DNA of 64,000 nt from positions 16,534 to 80,533 of the forward strand of contig CAYYJN010000004.1 in NCBI GenBank assembly GCA_964472275.1, in the 5' to 3' direction. The notes under the pieces are model-generated. The model did not search any database, was not told where the DNA came from, and saw nothing but the letters and a program-made list of their open reading frames with translations. The DNA is from JAFDVN01 sp964472275 (lineage in GTDB: Bacteria; Acidobacteriota; Holophagae; Holophagales; Holophagaceae). Position numbers and translations under genes: made by a program. Below, in pieces: positions 15,280 to 23,270 of this stretch; the stretch's first letter is position 1, and each line of letters starts with the position of its first letter.

Positions 15280-16749
15280 TCAGCGCGCGAGGATCTGCTC
15301 GCGGATCTTCGCCTTGGCGGTGTCGTTGAGTTTGATGCCGCGGGCGGCGGCTTCGGCAAAGTATTCGTCCGGGTTCCGGCAGAGGCCGTCCGGCGTGGTC
15401 GGCAGGCCCTTCCGCTCGCGGGCGTTGTTGAGGAACACATAGGGCTCCCGCGCCAGTTCGGGGCTGCGCAGGTAATGGCGGAAGGTCCACCAGTTGCCGC
15501 ATAGGAACCACAGGGCGAGCGCGCTCACGGCGAGGCGCTGCAGCTCCTTCATGCGCGGCGGCGTCTGGCGCACGCGCTGCCACCAGAGCGCGAAGCCCAG
15601 CGAGATGGCGATCGTCAGCGCGGCCATGGAAAGCGTGAAGGCCCAACCCTGACTGTTCCACTGCCAGCCCATGAGGTCCATCACCGGCTGGGACAGCATC
15701 ACGCCGAAGATGAGGTTGAGGTGGAACATGTAGATGAGCAGCGACTCCTGGCTGGCGCTCGCGAAAATGTTGGCGCCCTTCCACCGCGGACGGAGGCGCT
15801 CCACCGCGCCCATCGCGGAACCCGCGAGGCAGATCCAGCCCAGGCGCTCGGCCACGGATGGCAAGGTCGTGTTGCCCATCACCTGCAACTCGTTCCAGGT
15901 GAACGACCCGTAGCGGGTCTGGTCGAACCACACGCCGTTCACCTGCACCCAATGGCCGCCCCAGAGGATGCCTTCCTTCGTCGCGTGGCCCGCCAGCAGG
16001 AGGACGAGGCCGAAGATGGCCAACGCCAGGAGGAAGCGTCCTTCCGTCCAGCGCGCGCGGCCCTCGCCATCCGCTTCCTGCCGGGCGAAGCGGTAGGCGC
16101 CGCCGAGGAAGGCGCCGAAGGCGACGAAGGACAGCCATGGAAAGAGCGGGAAGAGCGCTTGCACGCCGCGATCCACATTGCCGTTGAAGAAGCCGCGGAT
16201 GGGCAGCCAGAGCCCGTCCGCCACGCCATGGGCCCAGAGGAAGGGCGACACGAGCGGGATGTAAAGCGCGAGGCCGAGTGCGACCCAGGTGACGACCCGC
16301 GGCCGCCGGATGAGCCGGGCGACTCCTTGCAGCACGAGCAGGGAGAAGATGATGCACTGGAGCACATCCAGCTTGAACAGCTCGCGCCATTTCTGCGCCG
16401 TCGCCAGCACCGTCCAATCCGCCAGCGTGAGCCCCGGCGCGTGGAGCGCGTAGGCGCAGGCGAGGATGAAGAGGTAGCGCCGCATCGTGTCCTTGAAGGG
16501 CTTGATGGCCCCGTCCTTGCGGAAGGTGGACACGACGAGGCTGAAGCCCGCCGCCGTGAGGAAGCTCGGCGCGACGAGTCCATTCAGGTAGTTCAGCCAT
16601 TCCGGCCTGGATTTCAGGTCCAGCCACACATTGGTGGAATGGACCTCGATCATCACGAGGATGGCCCAGCCGCGGAGCTGGTCCACCCAGTCGCAACGCG
16701 AGGCGGGGGCGCGGTCGGCCGCGGGATCAGGGGTGGCGACGGATTCCAT
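15280..16749 (-). CDS. Polytopic membrane acyltransferase (HGSNAT/DUF1624-like)
   Basis: 489 residues with about ten or eleven membrane segments. The N-terminal signature WVDQLRGWAILVMIEVHS, a conserved Arg-Gly plus His in the first helix, is typical of OpgC/HGSNAT-type membrane acyltransferases that move acyl groups across the membrane onto sugars. The C-terminal 60 residues are soluble. The acceptor cannot be told from sequence. It is divergent from the permease gene (90-base gap). Confidence 0.75.
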   Translation of the reverse strand: MESVATPDPAADRAPASRCDWVDQLRGWAILVMIEVHSTNVWLDLKSRPEWLNYLNGLVAPSFLTAAGFSLVVSTFRKDGAIKPFKDTMRRYLFILACAYALHAPGLTLADWTVLATAQKWRELFKLDVLQCIIFSLLVLQGVARLIRRPRVVTWVALGLALYIPLVSPFLWAHGVADGLWLPIRGFFNGNVDRGVQALFPLFPWLSFVAFGAFLGGAYRFARQEADGEGRARWTEGRFLLALAIFGLVLLLAGHATKEGILWGGHWVQVNGVWFDQTRYGSFTWNELQVMGNTTLPSVAERLGWICLAGSAMGAVERLRPRWKGANIFASASQESLLIYMFHLNLIFGVMLSQPVMDLMGWQWNSQGWAFTLSMAALTIAISLGFALWWQRVRQTPPRMKELQRLAVSALALWFLCGNWWTFRHYLRSPELAREPYVFLNNARERKGLPTTPDGLCRNPDEYFAEAAARGIKLNDTAKAKIREQILAR

Positions 16750-16804
16750 GGGGGCCAGCTTACTGGAGTCCCCTGGCGGAAAAGACCTCGTTTCCTGATA
16801 CAGT

Positions 16805-16834
16805 CTCCCGATTACCTGGACTCAACATCGGGAG
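16805..16834 (+). promoter_or_regulatory. Inverted repeat covering the permease ribosome site
   Basis: CTCCCGAT (16805-16812) and ATCGGGAG (16827-16834) are perfect 8-bp arms with a 14-nt loop. The right arm contains the GGGAG ribosome site 6 nt before the ATG. In RNA this could occlude the site; in DNA it could be an operator for the divergent pair. Confidence 0.4.
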
Positions 16835-16839
16835 CCCCC

Positions 16840-18477
16840 ATGGCGGGATTGTTCGCGAAAAAGGACCTGAATCGGCTCATCGCCGACGCCAACGACCCCA
16901 ACGCGGGTGAAGGCGGCCACGGCGGAGGCACGCTCCAGCGCCACCTGGGCGCCTTCAACCTGACGACGCTGGGCATCGGCGCCATCATCGGCGCGGGCAT
17001 CTTCTCGCTGACCGGCGTGGCCGCGGCGCTTTACGCCGGCCCCGGCATCGTCTACAGCTTCATCATCGGCGGCATCCTTTGCGCCCTGGCGGGCCTCTGC
17101 TACGCCGAGATGGCCGCCATGGTGCCCGTCGCTGGCAGCGCCTACGCCTACTCCTACGCGACCATGGGCGAGTTCATCGCCTGGATCATCGGCTGGGATC
17201 TCGTCCTCGAATACGCCTTCGGCGCGGTGACGGTGTCCGTCTCCTGGTCCGGCTACTTCATGAGCCTGCTCAGCAAGAGCCTCGGCATCCACTTCTCCGA
17301 CACCATCTGGCGCCTCACCAAGGGCCCCTGGGAGTTCGTCACGCTGCCCAGCGGCGTGCAGGTCCATGGTCTCTGGAATGTGCCCGCGAGCCTCGTCGCC
17401 GTGCTGGTGGCGGCCGTGCTCTACAAGGGCATCAAAGAGAGCGCCTTCGCCAACAACATCATCGTCATCATCAAGGTGACCATCGTCCTCGTCTTCATCC
17501 TGCTGGGCTGGAGCGTCATCAACCACGCGAACTGGATCGGCGACGCCTCGAAGACGGGCCTCGCCTCTCTCGTCCCCGCCCGGACCTCCATGGAGATGAA
17601 CGGCGTCCATTCCATGACCTACGGCTGGGCGGGCGTCCTGCGCGGCGCGGGCGTCGTGTTCTTCGCCTACATCGGCTTCGACGCCGTCTCCACCACGGCC
17701 CAGGAGTGCAAGAACCCCGGCAAGGACATGCCCAAGGGCATCCTCGGCAGCCTCGTCATCTGCACCGTGCTCTACATCCTCATGGCTCTCGTGATGACCG
17801 GCGTGGTGGACTACCACAAGCTCAATGTCGCCGATCCCGTGGCCGTGGGCATTGATCAGATCGTCACGGCCCGCCGCTGGAGCCCCTTCGCGGCGCACGC
17901 CTTCGGCGGCATCATCAAGCTGGGCGCGCTCGCGGGCCTCACGAGCGTGATCCTCGTCATGATGCTCGGCCAGACCCGCGTGTTCTACGCCATGAGCAAG
18001 GACGGCCTGCTGCCCTGGTTCGGCACGGCCCACAAGAAGTTCGGCACGCCCCATGTCGCCACGGTGGTCACTGGCATCTTCGTGCTGATCTGCGGCGGCC
18101 TCATGCCCATGAGCCTCGTGGGCGAATTGGTGAGCATCGGCACCCTCCTGGCGTTCACGCTCGTCTGCATCGGCATCCCCATCCTCCGCGTCACGAGCCC
18201 GGACACGCCGCGCCCTTTCAAGACGCCCTTCTACTGGATCGTCTCCATCTGCGGCGCCGCGGCCTGCCTCTTCGTGATGCTGGGCCTGCCCAAGGACACC
18301 TGGCTCCGGCTCATCATCTGGCTGGAAGTCGGCCTGCTCATCTACGGCGGCTACGGTTGGCAGAAGAGCCGCCTGGGTGGCGAAGGCCGGAACAAGCCCC
18401 ATGGCGTGATCCTCGGCACCGCCGTCGTGGCCCTCATCCCGACCCTGATCTGGGCGGTGAAGGTCTTCGGCCACTAA
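16840..18477 (+). CDS. APC-superfamily amino acid permease (cationic amino acid transporter type)
   Basis: 545 residues with 12-14 hydrophobic segments. The first membrane helix has GIGAIIGAGIFSLTG, the hallmark of the amino acid-polyamine-organocation fold, and VVFFAYIGFDAVSTTAQECKNPGKDMPKG matches the YfnA/CAT subfamily. It imports amino acids by proton-coupled symport in the inner membrane; specificity is not deducible. The ATG at 16840 follows a GGGAG ribosome site held in an inverted repeat. Two bases after its stop comes comF, whose first codons contain what looks like this gene's terminator. Confidence 0.9.
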   Translation: MAGLFAKKDLNRLIADANDPNAGEGGHGGGTLQRHLGAFNLTTLGIGAIIGAGIFSLTGVAAALYAGPGIVYSFIIGGILCALAGLCYAEMAAMVPVAGSAYAYSYATMGEFIAWIIGWDLVLEYAFGAVTVSVSWSGYFMSLLSKSLGIHFSDTIWRLTKGPWEFVTLPSGVQVHGLWNVPASLVAVLVAAVLYKGIKESAFANNIIVIIKVTIVLVFILLGWSVINHANWIGDASKTGLASLVPARTSMEMNGVHSMTYGWAGVLRGAGVVFFAYIGFDAVSTTAQECKNPGKDMPKGILGSLVICTVLYILMALVMTGVVDYHKLNVADPVAVGIDQIVTARRWSPFAAHAFGGIIKLGALAGLTSVILVMMLGQTRVFYAMSKDGLLPWFGTAHKKFGTPHVATVVTGIFVLICGGLMPMSLVGELVSIGTLLAFTLVCIGIPILRVTSPDTPRPFKTPFYWIVSICGAAACLFVMLGLPKDTWLRLIIWLEVGLLIYGGYGWQKSRLGGEGRNKPHGVILGTAVVALIPTLIWAVKVFGH

Positions 18478-18478
18478 A

Positions 18479-19174
18479 GTGGAAATGCTGTCGAAGCTCC
18501 CCGCCCTGCGCGGGGAGCTTTTGCTTTGCCGGGGCTGCCTCGCGCCCATCGCGAAGGGCGAGGCGGGTCTCTGCGCCCGCTGCTGGGGCGGACTCGCGCC
18601 GCTGCCGGAGGACCGCTGCCCGCGCTGCGCCCTTGAGCATGGCGAGGATCGGGATTGCCCGGAGCCCACCGCCTGGAGCCTCGGCACGGCGCTGTGGGAC
18701 TACCACGGCGGCCGCCCGCCCTTCGGCGAACTGCTGCTGCCGGGCATCAAGGCGGGCGAGCGCGGCTGGATGAAGGCCTTGCTGGATCACGCCGCGAAGG
18801 CGCCGCTGCCCGCCTGGGACGCGGACCTCGTCGTGCCCGCGCCGACGACGCGATGGCGACGGCTGCGAAGGGGGTTCGACTTGGCCGACGCCTTCGCGCG
18901 CCTGCTCGCCGCGCGGCTGGGCGTGCCCCGCGCGCCCGCGCTGCGCAAGGCTTGGCGTGCGCAAGGCCAAACGGGCCGCACCGAATCCCAACGGCGGCGG
19001 ATGCCGAAGAAGGCGATTCATTTGAAGGGCGATGTGAAGGGTCAGCGCATCCTCCTCGTGGACGATGTGTGGACCACCGGCACGACGCTCCTCCGCTGCG
19101 CCCAGGCCCTGCAGGCGGGCGGCGCGAAGGAAGTGCGCGTGCTGACGCTGTTCCGGGCTTTGCGGGCGAACTGA
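18479..19174 (+). CDS. comF: ComF family protein (phosphoribosyltransferase-like)
   Basis: A 231-residue reading from GTG 18479 (ATG at 18485 also possible). The N-terminus has paired cysteine motifs (CRGC, CARC, CPRC) like the zinc finger of ComF. The C-terminal half is a phosphoribosyltransferase-type domain with ILLVDDVWTTGTT, the PRPP loop. ComF is needed for DNA uptake in several bacteria, probably to pass single-stranded DNA into the cytoplasm. A strong hairpin plus T-run falls inside codons 6-15, so the real start may be the TTG at 18521 (LLCRGC...), which keeps every conserved element. Other competence genes lie at 4744-6235. Confidence 0.88.
   Translation: MEMLSKLPALRGELLLCRGCLAPIAKGEAGLCARCWGGLAPLPEDRCPRCALEHGEDRDCPEPTAWSLGTALWDYHGGRPPFGELLLPGIKAGERGWMKALLDHAAKAPLPAWDADLVVPAPTTRWRRLRRGFDLADAFARLLAARLGVPRAPALRKAWRAQGQTGRTESQRRRMPKKAIHLKGDVKGQRILLVDDVWTTGTTLLRCAQALQAGGAKEVRVLTLFRALRAN
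18494..18522 (+). terminator. Terminator-like hairpin inside the 5' end of comF
   Basis: AAGCTCCCCGC (18494-18504), loop CCTGC, GCGGGGAGCTT (18510-18520), then TT. The 11-bp perfect stem with a four-T tail resembles an intrinsic terminator for the permease mRNA, although it overlaps the annotated comF start. Confidence 0.6.
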
Positions 19175-19176
19175 AA

Positions 19177-19281
19177 AGAGGAACGCAGAGGGCACAGAGA
19201 GGCGCAGAGGGCGCAGAGAAAAGCAGGAGAAGAAAGGTTTTCCTCTGTGCCCTCTGTGAATCTCCGTGCCCTCTGTGTCCC
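19177..19281. repeat. Intergenic hairpin, CAGAGG-word family
   Basis: The left half reiterates CGCAGAGGGCACAGAG-like words; the right half reiterates CCTCTGTGCCCTCTGTG. They pair imperfectly over about 40 bp. It lies between comF and the GNAT gene. Confidence 0.75.
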
Positions 19282-19308
19282 TATCCTTACGCCCGATATG
19301 CTCAAACC

Positions 19309-19809
19309 ATGGATGCAAGACTCGACCCCCTCACCGAAGCCGACTTCGCCACGGTGGCCTCGCTCGGCGAAACCATCTGGCGCGGCCACTACATCGGCAT
19401 GATCACGGCCGAGCAGGTGGACTACATGCTCCAGGGCCGCTACACGCCGGAGAAGCTGCGGGCCTACCTCGGCGCATCCGACCGCTGGCTCAAGCTCTTG
19501 CGCGTGGACGGCCGCGCCGTGGGCTATTGCAGCTACTCCATCGGCCCCACGCCGCGCGAGATGAAGCTGGAGCAGCTCTACCTGCTGTCGGAGCTGAAAG
19601 GGCAGGGCCTCGGCGGCCTCATGCTGCGCCATGTGGAAGACGCGGCCCGCGCCCGCGGCTGCGCGAGCGTCTGGCTCACCGTGAACAAAGGCAACGCGGG
19701 CTCCATCGCCATCTACAAGAAGGCCGACTACACCGTCCGCGAAGAAGCCGTCTTCGACATCGGCAACGGTTTCGTGATGGACGACTATGTGATGGAGAAG
19801 CGGCTCTAG
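19309..19809 (+). CDS. GNAT family N-acetyltransferase
   Basis: 166 residues. The GNAT fold is shown by the EQLYLLSELKGQGLGGLMLRH segment: a beta-4 strand and the acetyl-CoA pyrophosphate loop Q/RxxGxG/A in the form KGQGLG. It is followed by VWLTVNKGNAGSIAIYKKADY, the usual N-x-x-A-x-x-x-Y motif. It acetylates an amine of unknown identity with acetyl-CoA. The ATG at 19309 lies directly after the word hairpin, without a strong ribosome site. Confidence 0.85.
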   Translation: MDARLDPLTEADFATVASLGETIWRGHYIGMITAEQVDYMLQGRYTPEKLRAYLGASDRWLKLLRVDGRAVGYCSYSIGPTPREMKLEQLYLLSELKGQGLGGLMLRHVEDAARARGCASVWLTVNKGNAGSIAIYKKADYTVREEAVFDIGNGFVMDDYVMEKRL

Positions 19810-19877
19810 GTGTCGCTTTACTGATCGTGTGAGTGGATACTTGGCCTGTTGCTTCCTTCGCTATTCGTGAGTGCAAT

Positions 19878-20495
19878 ATGGAACCGAAGATTGTTAATCA
19901 AGCAGCCATCGATGTCGCAGTGTTGGTGCAGAAAGTGACCTCGCATTATTTCGCACATGTCGCGGCAATGCATGTGGCAAGGGACCAGAGAGCACAGGCA
20001 TTTTCGCCAAGCGTCGAGCCAGGGCAGATAGTTCCGGTCTTAAAGATCCCGCGTCGAGATGGGAATCAGATGATCATGCACTTCAAACACTTTCTGGCAC
20101 TGAACAAAGAACCCGAGACAGTTGAGGCATTTGATCGGGTTTGGCTCACGGGAGCACTCCTGACAGTAGGGGATGCCCTCAAAGGCAATGGATATTTCAA
20201 TCACGAGCCTGAGGTGGAGATCATTCGGCATCTCCGGAACGGCATTGCTCACGGAAACAAATTCGAGTTTCACTCTCGTGTGGTTGACCAAAGGAGCGGG
20301 GTGCTAAAACATCCTGCGAATATCTTCCGCTACTCGGATTTGCAGAAAATGCCTCGCCACCAGATCGACACTCAACTTGCTGGGGCCGAGGTGCTTTGGG
20401 CGTGGGGTGGGCCAGATGCGATCATGGACTGTTTGACGGTCCTTGGCATTCATCTTTGGAACATTGGTCATGGCCTACCGGCTCCCACGCATTGA
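19878..20495 (+). CDS. HEPN-like protein of unknown function, probably acquired
   Basis: 205 residues from ATG 19878 (a GTG at 19833 would add 15). Base composition and codon use are visibly more A/T-rich than the flanking genes, which suggests transfer. The only motif I can point to is IIRHLRNGIAHGNKF: R120-N121-x3-H125 fits the R-x4-6-H signature, with Asn after Arg, of HEPN ribonuclease domains found in toxin-antitoxin and defence proteins. The rest looks helical. There is no adjacent antitoxin-like nucleotidyltransferase. The assignment rests on one short motif. Confidence 0.5.
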   Translation: MEPKIVNQAAIDVAVLVQKVTSHYFAHVAAMHVARDQRAQAFSPSVEPGQIVPVLKIPRRDGNQMIMHFKHFLALNKEPETVEAFDRVWLTGALLTVGDALKGNGYFNHEPEVEIIRHLRNGIAHGNKFEFHSRVVDQRSGVLKHPANIFRYSDLQKMPRHQIDTQLAGAEVLWAWGGPDAIMDCLTVLGIHLWNIGHGLPAPTH

Positions 20496-20673
20496 CAAAT
20501 GTGTGGCCATGTAAACTTGGCTCTCGGTATCCCGCCATCCGCCTCTCGATTTCTCGGGAATGGCGCGCCATGACGCGGCGTTAAGTCTTCACAGCAATTT
20601 TGCTTATGGACTTGGCATCCAGCCTGCCTAAGATGCCTCTGAAGCTTCCCACCCAAACCGATCGGAGGGCACG

Positions 20674-21093
20674 ATGAGCAAGCTCAAGGGCACGAAGACC
20701 CACCAGAACCTGAAAGACGCGTTCGCGGGCGAGTCGCAGGCGAACCGGCGCTACCTCTACTTCGCCAAGATCGCGGACATCGAGGGCTACCCCGAGGTCG
20801 CGGGCAACTTCAAGGAGACGGCGGATGGCGAGACGGGCCACGCCCACGGCCACCTGGACTACCTGAAGGCCGTCGGCGATCCGGCCACGGACCTGCCCAT
20901 CGGCGATTCGGCGCTGAACCTCAAGGCGGCCATCGCGGGCGAGACGCACGAGTACACGGACATGTACCCGGGCATGGCCAAGAGCGCGCGGGAAGAGGGT
21001 TTCCCCGAAATCGCCGACTGGTTCGAGACCCTCGCCAAGGCCGAGAAGAGCCACGCCGGGCGCTTCCAGAAGATGCTGGATTCGATCAGCTGA
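20674..21093 (+). CDS. Rubrerythrin (diiron domain only)
   Basis: 139 residues with a strong ribosome site (GGAGGGCACG-ATG). Iron ligands are visible: E20, E53-x2-H56, E90 or E93, E124-x2-H127. There is no rubredoxin domain, so electrons must come from another protein. The family reduces hydrogen peroxide or scavenges oxygen in anaerobes and microaerophiles. It is followed by an Fe-S oxidoreductase and a DUF3501 gene, a trio found together in many genomes. Confidence 0.93.
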   Translation: MSKLKGTKTHQNLKDAFAGESQANRRYLYFAKIADIEGYPEVAGNFKETADGETGHAHGHLDYLKAVGDPATDLPIGDSALNLKAAIAGETHEYTDMYPGMAKSAREEGFPEIADWFETLAKAEKSHAGRFQKMLDSIS

Positions 21094-21096
21094 AAA

Positions 21097-21162
21097 TTCA
21101 CCGCAGAGCCGCGGAGGGCGCTGAGGAAATCCCCTCTGCGTCCTCTGCGCCTCTGCGGTGAA
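21097..21162. repeat. Intergenic hairpin, GAGG-word family
   Basis: TTCACCGCAGAG... (21097 on) pairs with ...CTCTGCGGTGAA (to 21162), 25-nt arms with three mismatches and a short loop. It is the same family as 1294-1399, sharing the ends TTCACCGC and GCGGTGAA. It lies between rubrerythrin and the Fe-S protein. Confidence 0.8.
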
Positions 21163-21179
21163 CCATTCAGGAGCCTTTC

Positions 21180-22580
21180 ATGACCGAGCACTACTCGCTG
21201 GATGGGCACGACAGGCCGGAGACGACGCCGGGGGAACGCATCAGCTACCAGGCGGGGAAGGGCACGGTCTACGACACGGCGGATCCGCGCTACTGGGACG
21301 CGGAGCTGCTCAAGGAGGAAGTGGAGCGGGTCTTCGAGGTCTGCCACGGCTGCCGCATGTGCTTCAAATACTGCGACAGCTTTCCGAGCCTCTTCAGCTT
21401 CATTGACGACCGCCACAATGGCGATGTGCGCGGGCTCACGAAGCGCGAGACCGATCAGGTCATGGACGCCTGCTTCCAGTGCAAGCTCTGCGAAGTGCAG
21501 TGTCCCTACACGCCGCGGGAAGGCCATGAGTTCCAGTTGGACTTCCCCAAGCTCGTCCACCGCTACCAGGCCCAGCGCCTGAAGCGGGAAGGGCGCGGCC
21601 TCAGGAAGGAACTGCGCCGCCGCCTGCTGGGCAATCCCGATCTCTCGGCGAAGCTCGCGCGGATGAGCTTCGGCGTGGCGAACAACATGAACCGCGTGAA
21701 GCTGCACCGCTGGTTCATGGAGAAGGTGCTCGGCGTCCACAAGGACGCGCACCTGCCGGACTTCGCGTATCAAACCTTCGAAGCCTGGGCCGTGAAGGCG
21801 GGGCGCATTCAGGAGAAGCCCGGCGCTGAAGCCGTCCTCTTCGAGACTTGCTTCGTCCAGAACAACGATCCGAGCCTTGGCCGCGACACGCTGGAGGTGC
21901 TCGACAAGAACGGCTGCCACGCGGGCTGCGTGAAGGGCCTCGCCTGCTGCGGCATGCCGGCCTGGGAGCACGGCGATCTGGACCTGCTCCGCAAACAGGC
22001 GAAGCGCAACCTGGACGCGCTCCTGCCCCATGTGGAGGCGGGCTCCAAGGTGCTCGCCATCAACCCCACCTGCGCCATGATGCTGCGCCGCGAGTATCCC
22101 GAGCTGTTGGAAGGCGACGACCGCGAGCGCGCGAAGCGACTCGCGGCGGCGGTGAACGACCCGGCCGAATTCCTCTGGTCCATCCGCAACGAGCCGCGCG
22201 CCAACTGGACCTTCGAATCCACGCCCGGTCCCGTCGCCTACCACGCGCCCTGCCACTTGCGCGCCCAGGCCATCGGCTTCAAGGGCCGCGACCTGCTCCG
22301 CAAGATCCCCGGCGTCACGCTCTCCACCGTCATGGAGTGCTGCGGACACGATGGCACCTACGCGATGAAGTACGAGACCTTTGATGATTCCAAGCGCATC
22401 GGCGACAAGGCCTTCAAGGGCATGCAAGGCAACGAGGCCGCGGAAGTCTGGGCCACCGAATGCCCCCTCGCCGGTCTCCAGTTCGAGCACCACGCTGGGA
22501 AGAAGGCCCTGCACCCCATGACCATCCTCGCCCGCGCCTACCGCAAGGATGGCTTCCCGGCGAAGGTGGAAGAAAAGTGA
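21180..22580 (+). CDS. Fe-S oxidoreductase, GlpC/HdrD-like, rubrerythrin-associated
   Basis: 466 residues. Two ferredoxin-type [4Fe-4S] motifs occur near residues 55-70 and 98-112 (CHGCRMCFKYC and CFQCKLCEVQC). Two cysteine-rich CCG-type domains of the HdrB/GlpC kind follow (GLACCGMP, then APCHLRAQ and ECCGHDG). It is soluble, without a flavin domain. Such proteins pass electrons between a quinol, thiol or flavoprotein partner and a terminal acceptor. Next to a rubrerythrin lacking its rubredoxin, the natural guess is that it supplies electrons to it, but that is inference. Confidence 0.88.
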   Translation: MTEHYSLDGHDRPETTPGERISYQAGKGTVYDTADPRYWDAELLKEEVERVFEVCHGCRMCFKYCDSFPSLFSFIDDRHNGDVRGLTKRETDQVMDACFQCKLCEVQCPYTPREGHEFQLDFPKLVHRYQAQRLKREGRGLRKELRRRLLGNPDLSAKLARMSFGVANNMNRVKLHRWFMEKVLGVHKDAHLPDFAYQTFEAWAVKAGRIQEKPGAEAVLFETCFVQNNDPSLGRDTLEVLDKNGCHAGCVKGLACCGMPAWEHGDLDLLRKQAKRNLDALLPHVEAGSKVLAINPTCAMMLRREYPELLEGDDRERAKRLAAAVNDPAEFLWSIRNEPRANWTFESTPGPVAYHAPCHLRAQAIGFKGRDLLRKIPGVTLSTVMECCGHDGTYAMKYETFDDSKRIGDKAFKGMQGNEAAEVWATECPLAGLQFEHHAGKKALHPMTILARAYRKDGFPAKVEEK

Positions 22581-22581
22581 A

Positions 22582-22671
22582 GCTGGTCGCGGAGGACGCG
22601 GAGCGAGCGCGGAAGACGCAGAATCTTTTCTTCCGCGCTTTCAGCGATCTTCCGCGCCTTCCGCGACCAGC
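22582..22671. repeat. Intergenic hairpin, GCGGA-word family
   Basis: GCTGGTCGCGGA (22582-22593) pairs exactly with TCCGCGACCAGC (22660-22671), and reiterated GCGGAAGACGC / CTTCCGCG words pair inside. It starts two bases after the Fe-S gene's stop and lies just before the DUF3501 gene. Confidence 0.75.
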
Positions 22672-22688
22672 CGTCTAATCGAGGCCCC

Positions 22689-23243
22689 ATGAAACGAGTC
22701 CAGCGCTCTGAGCTTCTCGACTTCGTCACCTACGGCGAGCGGCGGGACCGCATCCGCGCCTCGGCCATGAAAGCCAAGGATCTGCGCCGCATCCATCTTG
22801 GGCGGAATCTCACCTTCCTCTTCGAGAACCACGAGACCACGCGCTACCAGATTCTCGAAATGATGCGCTCCGAGCAGATGGTGCGGGAGTCCGACATCCA
22901 GCACGAACTGGACACCTACAACGGCCTGCTCGGCGGCGAGGGCGAGCTGGGCGCGACGCTGCTCATCGAGATTGACGACGCCGCCGCGCGGCCGGAGCTT
23001 CTCCGCAAGTGGCGCGACCTGCCGCGGCGCATCGCCATGACCTTCGCGGACGGAAGCGAGGCCTTCGCCATCGTGGATGAGGACCAGTTCAACGACGAGA
23101 AAGCCAGCAGCGTGCAGTTCCTCCGCTTCAAGGTGGGCGACCGCGCGCCGAAGGGGCTGAAGGTGGATCACCCGGATTACCGGGAGGAGATCATCCTCAG
23201 CCTGGCCCAGAAAGCGGCTTTGGTGGAGGATCTCAAGGCCTGA
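22689..23243 (+). CDS. DUF3501 family protein
   Basis: 184 residues. The N-terminal block (TYGERRDRIR... KAKDLRRIHLGRNLTFLFENHETTRYQILEMMR) matches my memory of DUF3501, a cytoplasmic family of unknown function that travels with rubrerythrin and a two-cluster Fe-S protein, as here. No catalytic motif is evident. The Glu/His/Arg-rich N-terminus could bind metal. Confidence 0.8.
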   Translation: MKRVQRSELLDFVTYGERRDRIRASAMKAKDLRRIHLGRNLTFLFENHETTRYQILEMMRSEQMVRESDIQHELDTYNGLLGGEGELGATLLIEIDDAAARPELLRKWRDLPRRIAMTFADGSEAFAIVDEDQFNDEKASSVQFLRFKVGDRAPKGLKVDHPDYREEIILSLAQKAALVEDLKA

Positions 23244-23270
23244 GGCGCGCGGGCTTGGTAGGCTTTTTCC

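Noticed and set aside
16822..18687. Long minus-strand frame opposite the permease
   Set aside because: Antisense to a clear APC transporter; Asp/Glu/His-rich product without motifs.
1294..22671. CRISPR-like interpretation of the intergenic repeats
   Set aside because: There is no regular repeat-spacer periodicity and no cas genes; the elements are hairpins of varying words.
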